DNA of 64,000 nt. It comes from Daphnia pulex. Its lineage: Eukaryota > Arthropoda > Branchiopoda > Diplostraca > Daphniidae. A program made the translations under genes and the position numbers. The notes beneath the pieces are model-generated. The model made no database searches and was not told the DNA's origin. It saw only the letters and a list, made by a program, of their open reading frames with translations. Below, in pieces: positions 47,601 to 59,600 of the stretch (the first letter of the stretch is position 1; each line of letters begins with the position of its first letter). The DNA is taken from assembly GCF_021134715.1 (NCBI RefSeq), contig NC_060018.1:3365501-3429500 (forward strand). The letters are read 5' to 3'.

Positions 47601-50600
47601 AGAGAAAAAAAAAGGAAGGGCGATGAGGTTTCCTCGGATGAAAAACCATCAACGACCAACGAAACCTCGACTGATGGCTGCCTCTCACATCCCTTGATTA
47701 GCTCATTTCTCCTTGCTCCAGCACCTTCCCCGCTCGGCTTGCATCCGACCCGTCTGCTGCCGTCTGTACGCTGAGTCTGTACGTACGTACGTATAGACTG
47801 GCCCAAAATAGAACCTCATCACCATCAAAAGCTCTCCTCCCAGTCGGGTCACTGAGACGGTCGCCGTGAATGAAGACACTCTTTTAAGTGTTTGACTCTC
47901 TCTCTCTCTTGAGCCGAGTGAGGTTGGCCTGTATGCGACAGCAATGACCGTGAGTGCGAGGTGTACTGTTGAATCGACAGTCTGGGTTTCTTTCATACAA
48001 TTACAGATAGATCTACAGATAGAGAACAAGGAAGTTACCAAAGAGATGGAACTCTGCTTTCTATTGGTATATAGAGCAGAATGAACTAATCAACGCTGGG
48101 TCCGTCCATCACTAACCCAATACGTCACTTCTAATTGAATCGTCGTCCTCTCGAGATCGAGTACTCTTGGCTTCTTTGCTGGCATCATCCACCCTTCAAA
48201 ACCTCCCACCGCCCGTCTAAACTCAAAAGCTCATCCCAAACCACACTATAGAGACTACAAACACACAGACAGACAGCAGCAGCAGCAGCAGCTGTACACT
48301 TGTATAGGCTTTTGAGGCCGCACGGCAATCCGGAAGGAACCATCCAGCCACAGCAGAGGCTCGACAACTTGACTCTTGCCATTTGACTGTGCTATACATA
48401 GTATAGACATTACATTACCACAAGATCCCCGTTGCCTTAGATTCCCTTTTCTTTCCATTGTTGATGGAGGGTTAACAATTCCCTTCCATTATACACAAAC
48501 AGAACTGACGGATGGATGCTAAGAAAAGATGATGATGGCGGCCCGGAATGAAAAAAGGAAACGAAACGAAAAGAGAAGAAAGAAGAAAAAAAGGCGAAAA
48601 AGGAAAGAAGAAGAAGGGCGATCGCGACGGATAGGCCGGTTCCGACTCTTCATTCTTACAACATTTCTTTGTGGAGGGAAAACTCTGAGCAAAAAGAAAT
48701 GCGCCCAGCACACCCTTCGAGAGAGCGGTGCTATTTCTCTCGACGGCGGTGCTGCTGCTGGATGTTGGTGCGCGCGTTTAGTTAATATAAGTGATGAAAA
48801 ACAGGGTTGTAGCAACAGCACAGAGGGAAAAGGGGGAGCGGGAGAGAAAGGCAAGAGACGGATCGTCGTTCCAAGTCCATCCATCTCTCGGGCTCTGGGC
48901 TAAGAAGAAGTGGGGAGGCTAGAGTTCCCCAAGTGCTGCTACCACGGTTGAACGAACTAGAGAGCAGTGCAGGGTTGGCCACAGATATATAGAATCCCCA
49001 ACGAATGGCACACACACACACAGGACGGTGCTTTGCTAGTGGTAGTAGTAGTGGTGGTGGATGCACCAAAGGATCAATTCGCTTCGTATTCTCTATGCCG
49101 TTCGTCTCCGTCGTCGTCGTCTCTCCTTATTCGCCTCCTTCTTTTGCGACCCTTTTTCTACCCCACTTTTTCTTTTTATTTGCTATGTGTGTGTGTTTGA
49201 GTGCGTTTCCTTCCTGTTTCAAAAGATGGATGGATATCGTTTGTTCCTTTCACAATAGACGGACAGAGCGCGCACTGTCGCCAGTTTTTGAATAACCGAA
49301 TCGATTTCGTCGTCGTCCCTTCTTTGTCCCCCCCCCTCCAGTCGCTTTTACCGGCGTCATTTATCTACATCTTGCCAATCGTCATCCAATTCAAAATGCA
49401 CAGAGCAATCGAATATTACGAACAAGAAAGAAAGAAAAAAAGGAAAAATGGGGCAACCAGACGTGGCGTTACGTAACTTGAGATATTGATGGTGTGTTAA
49501 AGTCAATTCGGAGGAAATGCCGGGCAGAAGCCAACGAACTGCGGGAGAATTGACGGCCGTTTCGGAACGGCCGGAAAATCATTGACCTTGTTGATGAACT
49601 TTTGGCCGACTGCCTCTTTTTTTCCTAGCCGCTTTCGGAGCTAGCTGGGTTTGTTGCCGACTGTCTGTATCATCCATTGGCGCGAAACGGCCGTCGTTGA
49701 ACGTCTTTTATGGATGGGGAACTGGGTGGTGGTGTTGGGCCGAGGATTTAATCAAGGAAGAAGGCGAGCGTTGATGACTCTATGCGCCATTTCGCCACAA
49801 AATTTCCACCAACATCACCATCGTCTTCCTTCCTCTCTCTCTCTCTCGCCCCAACTGTCTATAGTTGCTACTATCTGCCGCCAAGCCATCCGTGTCTTTT
49901 CCAACTGTCTTTCTATCTCTCTCTCTCGGCTTGGCTCTCGTGAAAAACAGCCAGGCGAGCAGAGCGCCAAGACCGTGAATTATGGTAGCCCACAAATCGT
50001 CTTCTTGGCAAAGCCCGGAAGAAGAGGAGAAGAAAACGAGAGAGAGAGAGAGGCCAACGCGAGTCGAATACATAAGATAAGCGAAATAAACCCTCCCTCG
50101 CTAAGGCAAGCCGCGCGGCTATATAGCTCCCAACCAATCGATTTCGACCGTTTGTTGTTCCTCGACTTATTTTTTATTCTGTATCTTCTTCTCCGCCGCC
50201 GCCACCGCCTTTTTTCCTCCCCTTAGTTTCTGTTGCCGAGTACGTGCAGTAAATGGCCGCATTACAATGTGCGGCGTAGTAACCTAGTATCAGACTAGTA
50301 GTAGTAACAGCGCTTCCATTTCCACGCCCAACTGCTGCTGACAGTTCTCGGTGGATATTAGCGCTAGTTAGATATACAGTCAAATGCAAGCAGCCGCACG
50401 TATACTGCAGCAGCGGCCGCTGCTCCGAAAACAATACCCCCAGCCTGACCAACATCTCTCTCTCTCTCTGGCGCTCTCTGGCCAGCAATAGTCACTCCGC
50501 ATTTCGTCCTGTTTACCGAGCTCTCTCCACTCTCTTCGCTAATTATCTCACGCACGAAAGGAAATGAAGGGGGGACGGACGGACACCAAAGGGGGGGATA

Positions 50601-53600
50601 GGAGGAAAGTGGCTACTATAATCAGACTAATCGATGGCGTAGTCCATCTAATCCAAGATCTAGATAGATTATAGACTCGCTCCGTCTCTCGACAAAGAAT
50701 CGCATCCTCAATCGCTGGGCGCAAACACGAGCCAAGACCTACTAGATTCAGTCTTAGAATTGCATCCGATCCTGTAATCAACTCTCGTCGTTATTATCAT
50801 CACTCTGAGTGAGCTGATTATTGCAAACCATCGCGCGAGTGCTATCGTCAACCGCCGTCTATACATTTAGACACGTCTCGCCGGCGGCCATGACGGTAAT
50901 AAGAGGAGCGCCCATTCATTTAGCGGCCACTCCTACATTACATCCAGGTATTATGAGCCCCAGAGCATGGATACAGGGCCATCCCACTATTCAAGTGACG
51001 TGTTTGCCTGCCCCCCAAAATGAAAAAGAAAATCGCTGGATGGATTTGTACGGCGAGTGCAATAAGAAAGACGCAGGTGATGCACTCGGCCTTTTCCTCT
51101 ACTTACTACGACTACAAGAATGACATGTAATATGAACGCGTGGGGAGACATCGGCGTCCAAACAGAGTGCACCATATATGCACGTAGATGAAATAGATAT
51201 AGACCTGCTGCTCCTGGCTTGTTAGTTAAGTAAAGATATCAAGAGCGCCGTTTCCACCTTGGGCGTGTGCGTACGCCGTGTTATGCATGCACGTAGATAA
51301 CACACGGAGAGAGAGAGAGAGAAAGAGAATTCATCGCTGTCATAGAGATAGAAGATCCGGCACTTTCCAGGCCGAGCCCAAAGAGCTCAGAAAACTCAAA
51401 AGGCGAGAGGAGGGGAGTAGGTTTCTCATTGAAAAGATGCGAAGCAAAGATGGAAAGGAGTAGCGCAAAAGAGCAGCTATAGCGGAGGATTTGCATCTTG
51501 CCTCTGGTCATGTACTTGAATAGAAAACAAATTCGAGAGAGCTAGGCAGCAGCTGGCATCAGAGAGATAGTCGTAGAGCACACGACCGACGCATACAGTA
51601 TCCCGGTCCTTCCATCCGCTTTTATTCGCTCGTAGTAGGAGAGCTTGGCTGTGTCAAGAGGCTGCACAGATTCAGACGGGCAAAAAGAGAAAAAAAGAAG
51701 AGCAAGAGAAAAAGAAAAGACAAGAAAGAAGCTCTGAGCAGGATCGCTCGGCACTGCGTCACTGCCATAGTCTCACGGACGGACATAGTCTCCTTAGAAC
51801 CTAATGGCCAGCCAGATAGAGGCAGATGGCTGGGCACAGACATGCACAAACACACACACACACATTCTCTATATAGACATACATATATAGTACTGGAGAG
51901 AGTGAAAAGCTCGATGATTTGTCGCTGGAGAAATGACGGCAAGTCGGCTCAAACCCGGCAAATATATGCAGCGATAGAAAGAAACTCTTCATGCCCGGCT
52001 GCCGTGCATGTAGAAACAAGTCAAAACCCGCGGGATCGTCCTATACCCTCGCGGGGGCAATCTAATTACCTTTGCCTGCGCATAGACAAGGCGGAAAAAT
52101 GCATACACATATATTCGAGAGCAGCCGAAAGGCGTAAAAATGACGAGGGAAAATGTACCATTGTCTGCGTAATGGAAAAAAACTGAGAGGTGGAAAACGA
52201 TAAAAGGGGAAAACAAGTAAAGAGGGAGAAAAACCTCCCCGATGAAATCATCAGGCAACTGGAGGGGGTTTCGTGTTTTCATGTTGTAGAAAGCAATCGC
52301 CCAAGAGGTTGGAGAAGGAATGAAATCACTGGGGCCGGCGCGCGCGCCTCATCGCGCTTGGCCATCTTTCAAAACTGCCAGGGTAAATTGAGCGCGTCCG
52401 AAGATATAACAGGAGGGGGAGAGCTAGGACAAAGAAGCCATCGTGGCAACCAAAGTTCCTTGTGTCTTGCGCTCAAATGGACCAAGTGGTTGGCTTAGTA
52501 TTTACGAGGATGCAAAGCGCTGTTTGGATGGAGCAAAGTCGATTTGTTGATGGCGTGAAAACGCCCAGACCGGCACCCCCTCCACACCCACCGATATTTC
52601 CATATTCAAACTGCTACACTCCATCGACCGTTGCGCTTCCCCTTTGTCGGCAGAAAAGGTCGAGCCCTTATGCAAATGGGCAATCCAACCACAGCCTGGA
52701 TATGCCTCGCGCTGTAGAGTGCGCCATGCCATCGTCCTCCCTCTCCCCTTCTTCTACCTCTATACATTTCGTGTCGGGTTGCCAATGGTATGTATGTTCC
52801 CCATTTGATTTTGTACTTCTTCCTTCTCCCCACGGTTTTGCATTCCCCAACTTCTTCACAACAGTCGAAAAAAGTTATTCACTGACGGACACGGACAAGG
52901 AAAAAGATGCGCACGCACTTGATTATTACTCTATGCACAACTTTTGTGTCTGCGTGCATTATTCATGACGGCCCAGGATCAAAGGCAGGAAAGTAGCAAA
53001 AAAGAAAAAAAAAAGAGAAAAGACTCACGAAAAATAAATCATAGTAAAAAAATCACGAAGAAGAGAGATTCATCAACTCTGGGATCCTCCACTTTTGTCT
53101 GGTACGAAGAATATTCTGTTTGCTACTCACAAATAAGATCCTCTTTGTCTATGCGCCCGACTATATTATATAATATAACCGGATCCCACTACTGTATAGG
53201 TACACATGGCAACTCATCAAAAAGTCGGTTAGACGACTCACCGCATGAAATGGACGCATACAGCAGTATGTACTTTGCGAGTCATGCCACAGAAACACAA
53301 CAAAGAAAGAAATAAGAGTCGACTCACGAAAAAACATAAAAGAAAAGAAAAAAGGGAGAGAAATTGGCCGGACGACCGATCCGATTTAATTCCCGTTTTT
53401 TCTGCAATTTTTCAAGCTGCTTATTGTCTTTATCTGAGATGCTGACGAGTCAAAGAGTTTTCTCTGTAAACAACCAAACAAGAAATGGAGGGAGGAAAAC
53501 AAAAAATGAAAAAGACGGAGCGAAATGGAAAAGCTAAGGGAAAAAGACAAATAGAGAATCAAAGAGACTCGCGATAGGAACCATTTGTTTTTCCCCCCCA

Positions 53601-56600
53601 AACAGCAGAGACGTGCACGTCACATTATACTGTTTCTTTTGTTTATCGATGGCTCTCCAAAAAGAGACGATGTGCATAAAAATTCTACTCGACTTTTTTT
53701 TATCAACTTTTGTTTTTTAAAAGATGGAAATAACACAGTATAAGCTTTCACATTGTTTCATGTCTACACGTTATGGGAAGATTCAAGTGAAAGACTAAAC
53801 GGGGACACGGCTTGGACAACGCCCCCACCTTCTTCCATGAGAAATGAGCCATCTAAAAAAAAAAGTTTGTTGCCCAATTGCCCCCGAAAGACATTCATCC
53901 CCCGCAAATATATTCATAGAAAACGATTTTGCGCCATTAATAGCTGCGACTATTGTTACTTTATTTGTGTTGTTGTTTATTATCGCCTCGTTTACTTTTC
54001 GGGGAAATATCCAGGCAATGCCTTTCCTGTTGAGAAGGATTCTCTTCCTCATTCCTTATTCCTTCCAATTGCATTGTTTACATCCTCATAGTCCCCATAG
54101 TCCCCAGACAAAGCTTCCTCCTTTTTGTCAAACTAATGCATCACAGGAATAGAAATACAACCGAGCTGTAGTTGCATCCAATAGTCGAGCCCATCACGTA
54201 TTGCACAGGAGCTTCCAAAGCAGACGCACCATTCCACAACAGAATATGACGCAATAAAACGGAGCAAAAGAGAAAAGAGTAAAAATGAGCGATTACGAAA
54301 AAAGGAAAAAAAAACAAAAATGGTACAGAAGACATCTGGTGCGCACATAGAGGCTCTCAGCTAACGTTCAGCTGCTGCGGTAATAAACGAAGCCGGCGGG
54401 TTTCTCTCCTTATTTTCTCGCAGGAAAACGTAATTAAGTTCACTTTTTCATTCCATACAATATCGCACATGACCAGAAGAAGAAGAAAAAAAAAAAAAGA
54501 AAAAGCCAGAGGGCGTGGCAAAGTATTACATTTGCACAGAATCTAAAGCAGACGGAGGGGAGTACACAAACACACAAGGAAAAAAACAACCTCTCACAGT
54601 TCGTTATTACTATCCTTCTGATGAAAAAGCGCTGGCTTATGTTGATAGCAGTAGCACCAACACCACCACCAGTATAGTGTAAAAAGGAAAAGAAAAAAGA
54701 TAGTTTGGTGGAGCGGCTTCCCTATTTTATTATTTTGACTATATGCGCCTGCCCGCTTTCATTATTTCTTCCTCCCACCTCGGTCGGGCTCTCCAAGCTG
54801 GCCTACCGGTATATTTCTTTTGTTCTTTTATAGATGTTAAGCTGATCTTTCATTCGGTTAATAATGATTATGTTGCTTTTCCCCCCTTGTATTTATTTTT
54901 TTTTCCTCCCTCCCTTTCCTTTCCATTTTCACTGCTAATACTAGTGTATGTCTATTGCTTTGAATACATCACGTTTCCCCGGCAGGGAGAACTCAGCCTC
55001 GGCCGGCCTCGAACGTGGCTCTCTCCCGCGCCCTCACCATTCCCCGTGTTGTAATATAAAGGGAAAAAAGAGATAAGTTAGCAACGCGTGAACAGACAAC
55101 AATAGTTAACGAGCCAACAGAGAGCACTACATCTACACCGTAGACGAAATACAGCGCTGGAGAGAGTTGCCGATGAAAAGACCTAAAAGGGAGTCCCGAA
55201 ATGAAGCGAATAGGTTGTAGATTACTCGTGCACTGGATGGGCATCGGCCAGCTCACATAGTTGTAGACTATATATACAGCTGTCTCAAGCTATACTGTAT
55301 AAATCAATTTCTGGCTTCCTGCCGAGCGGAACCGATTTTCGAATTATCTTAACATGAATGTAGTTAAGTGCGGAGAGACAGTTTGGCTTAGGCAGTAGTA
55401 GCAGTCGACATCCGTTCTCTTTTGAATGTGGAGATTTTCAAATTTGGCAGACTCGGAAAATAATAAAAACAAAAGACCCAGCACGTCTCTCAAACGAGGG
55501 GGGAAAGAAGAAGAAAAAGTTGAGAGAGAGAGAGAGAGAGAGAGGTAAAACAGACGGTACGGTCTTTTAACTATCTTGGTCTCTCTCGCTTTCTTTTCCC
55601 TCTCTCTCTCTCTATTTTTAAAGTTGCGAGATTGGGATTCTGAAGTGGTATTCTCATCGTATTTCTCCTCTTTTGCTTTGCTTTGCTTCACTTGGCCATA
55701 ACCACGGCCAGAGCAGTAGGCTGTGCGGTTGGATTTGCAGAAACAGGAACACACAAGAGAGAAAGAGAGGGGGATGCACAGCTCAATCCCTCGTCCTAAA
55801 AAATAAGAAGGTCCTCATCCGAAAAAAAGGCGGAAATCACAGGGAAAGAAAAGAAAAAATGAAAGAAAAGAATAGTGTGTATATAGAGGATTGTGTGTGC
55901 CAGTCTCATCTACAGCCCTGCCTCTCAAAGTCTCATCGGCCAACTATTCTTTTTTGGCTGTCTGGGCCGGGCTTGTTATGTAGTGAGGGTAAGACCTTAG
56001 GTTTGTCCGCTCTCGAGATTCGGCCAGGCCAAAGCATTCCAAAGGCATCGCAGGATCACACTGGGAGAGCCAGCTTCGCAGAGGCACGTAGTAGTAGGAG
56101 TGAGAGAGAACGGGAAAAAACACAGAGCACATCACCAATCACAGGGAAGCAGAAAGCTATAACAATATAAAAAAAAAAAAAAAAAAACGGACGAAATCCC
56201 GACGGAATGTCCCCTCCCTCCTTACTGCTGTGCCTTCCGACTATATAGGCTTTTGCTCGTTAAGATTGGGGCGGCGGCGGCGGCTGACGATCCGCTCGAG
56301 CGAAATGCTCCCATCTTTTTACTCCGCTAATCAAATGAATAGAAAAGTGATGAAACACGCGAACGAAGTGACGGGAGCGCCGAGGGGCTGTAAAAAAAAT
56401 AAAAAGGAGGGAATTCGAACCGACGGAAAACTCCCACTATCATCTCATTCCTTCTTCAACTTGCTCACCCATTTTCCTAACCCTCACAGAGAGAGAGAGA
56501 GAAAAGTCAAACGTAATCAACACTGACGAGGGTAAAAAAGTTGGACTGTGTAATCGTAAGAGAGAGAAGAGTAGTAGTATTGCCACTGCCGTTGATGCAA

Positions 56601-59600
56601 CTTTCTGACGAATCGGGAAAAAATAATATAAAAAAAAAACTCGGCAGGGCTGTACGCGCATCTAACGACGGCTGCGCTTCGCTTGAGATCCGACAAGATC
56701 ATCACGCCCGATTGAATAGCCAAGGGCGACCATCATCAAAAGAAAGAAACGCGAAAAGACGAACTGATAAGCAAAAGACGGGAGAGAATAGAAGGGGAAA
56801 TGAGAAAAAAAAAAAAGAAAACGACGAAGGAGGGAGAGAAAAAAAATCCAATTCGTCAGAAGCCGGAGGACAGAGCGACATGACGGAAGGCCAAAAAAAA
56901 AACAAGTGCAAGATATGTAATAATAGACGAAAAAATAAAAAAGAGAAAGATGGAGAAAGGAAGGAAGGTGGGAAGCTTTCCCTTCGTATCGATGAACGAA
57001 CTGAAAGAAGGAATGAGAATAACAAGAAGAGCGAAAGAAATTGATAGAAACACGTGTCTTATTGTATTGATTAGTAATGCGACGGCAAGGAACCTCGTCA
57101 ATACCATCAAAGAGGAACAGACAACAACATACTAGCCCTACCTCACCCCCACCCCTATATTCCTGTCACTGCACCAATGTTGCATCTACAAAGTAAACAC
57201 GTCCGCATCTGTTTGTTTCGACGTCCACCTCAAATCTAATATGTGTGTGGGGCGGGCGAGTGGAAACACGCTTGAACCTGCTCGTCAGATTTCCTCAGAG
57301 TTTGAGGAACGAGGTATACAGGGCCTCTGAGAAGCCAGGAAAAGCACAAGGGTCACATCAATCAAGAGTTCCCATCGCCGGGTGGTGGGCGGCGGTGGCC
57401 GTCGTTTGGTGTGTTCAGTATGTGTTGACTTTCAATTAGGCAAGCATGCACTAATGGCCCCGACGGCCTTATTATGAGCGCCAACTTACCAAAAGCTGGG
57501 GTGGATTTTTAAGAAGACACAGCGAGCGAGCGAACGAGCAAAAAGGAACAGATAAAGATAAAAGACAAGCCCAAGAATGCAATAATAAAAGTCAAAACGC
57601 AAAGAGTTGAAAACGGTAGAGACACAAGAGGAGCAGATTACTGACGTTGTTTTTTGGTATTTTTCTTCCTCAGTGTGGGAGAGACGAAGAGGAAGACGAG
57701 GAGGTTGGAAGGTTGGAAGAACTCACCAAAAGGCACGATTGACTATTGCAGAACTGTTTGAACATGGTCAGCCAGACCATGCGTTAAGGTGTTCACAGAC
57801 GAACGGAAGAACCGCCAGTTTGTTCGTGGTGCTGGCCGATGCCGCCTGTTTGTTCTCTGCTCGTCTCGGACTCGAATTCGGGACACTCACTGGACTGGAC
57901 TGGTTGACGGTGACAACGGCGACAATCACTAGCCGATGCCGGCAAACCGGAATTCACCGGAATCACACCAAACCACCACCAAGACTTGGGCAACAACATG
58001 ATTTGGTTACTCAATACCCACACCATCAGCGTCCTCCACTATCACGTCTATTGGGGCGGGGGTACGACTTTCTCACTCCGCTGAACCACCGACTGGCCGG
58101 CAACACGACGCACGATAGTCAAAGTGCAAAGAAACAACAACAAGGCGGAATCGTCGAATCGAATCCATCCAGTTTGGGTGTGAGGAGAGAGTAGAGAAAT
58201 GTGGAAATGTCGAAAAATAAAAAAGAGCAAAGTCGAGAATTGGCTGGCGATAATGTCGGTAATATCTCGCCTGGGTGGGCGTCCCCCGAGCTAAAGGCTA
58301 CCGACGCTACCGCACCAGACTGACCAGCACGTCGACCCCAACTAACCTCGACGGCATCGCAGCACCCGCTCTTTTCAACAAGACTATAGGGCTAGAAGTT
58401 CTCGACTTGTCCGTTCGTGAACCCAACGTATAGTGTGTGTTGGGTGTCTACGTGTCCCTCTTCTCTCTTTCTTCGACTCTATACTAGACTTTGTGTGTGC
58501 GTGTAGCGACTTTAGACGCAGACGCGCAGGTCTCTCATCTCCGGATATTTTCGTGAACTCCTCCCGACCGAATCCAGACATCCGCGTTCTCTTCGACGCC
58601 ATCTAGTCACAACTCGACGACTTCCTTATCGAAAACTTTCCTCGCGTCAAAGATACACGGAACATGATGAATAAATAAAATAAAGTTGCACAGCAGTGGC
58701 AGGACGATCGGAGATCAATCGCTGAACGAAAACTAACGGCATTTCTTGGCGGGGGAACGAGGGGGGGGGGGGATGTGCAGTATTTTAATCGAAAAGTGAG
58801 CGATGAACTATTCAAGGAAGTCGTATTTTCATTTCAAAGTTCTCACGAGCCGACTGGTATGCCCTCTCTAATAAAATAAAAAAATGCGCTTTTCAAAGTA
58901 TTCACCGAGACCTTCTACTAAGGGCAAATTTATCGACTTTCCATGTCCCTTGGGCGCTCCGAGTTTGGATCGAGTTTGACAACTGAAAACATATTCCATC
59001 GATTTTTGCTACGTCTCAATAAATCAAACAAGTAGTGATCACATTCCAAAAGTAGGACAGCCCAAGACGACCACAAAGTTTCGAAACATTGACAGAATGG
59101 TGAGAGACTCAGTGGAAGAAACTAGGAAAACCGGAGAAACAACCCATGTAACGAATCATGACGGACAGCAAGAAGGGAAGATCAATGGAGAATTGGTAGA
59201 ATAAGGTATCGGTTGATTCATCATGAGAGGAGCTCGAGAAGACCGTTACACGCAACAGCCAACGACGAGAGCACCTGCATGTTGGATCATTCAATAGTCA
59301 TAACATAATATCATGTCATTTTCAAGCAATACGAAACGCAAAAACGCAATCTTCAAAGAAGTGACCCCCTTTTTTCTCCCGAAAGTAATCCAATATCTTT
59401 CCATTTTTTTATGTCGGTCTATAAATTTCCTGAAAGATGTAAGTCAAATTAAATTAGATCCAACAACATTCGCAGGTGTGACGGAGATGAATGAACCCCA
59501 TGAGCATAAGGTTCAATGCGTCCAATTACTTTCTCTCAGTTGCCTATTCAAGTGTTCGTTAGCGCCTAGATTGTATTACGCGAGTCCCCCGTATTCATGC

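Noticed and set aside
49651-50226. 191-codon plus-strand open frame in the SK intron
   Set aside because: No domain, S/R-rich text from pyrimidine tracts, and no ATG at its marked start; looks like chance in low-complexity DNA.
57607-58194. 195-codon plus-strand open frame
   Set aside because: No start ATG, no family features, GC-rich composition explains its length; treated as a possible promoter island instead.
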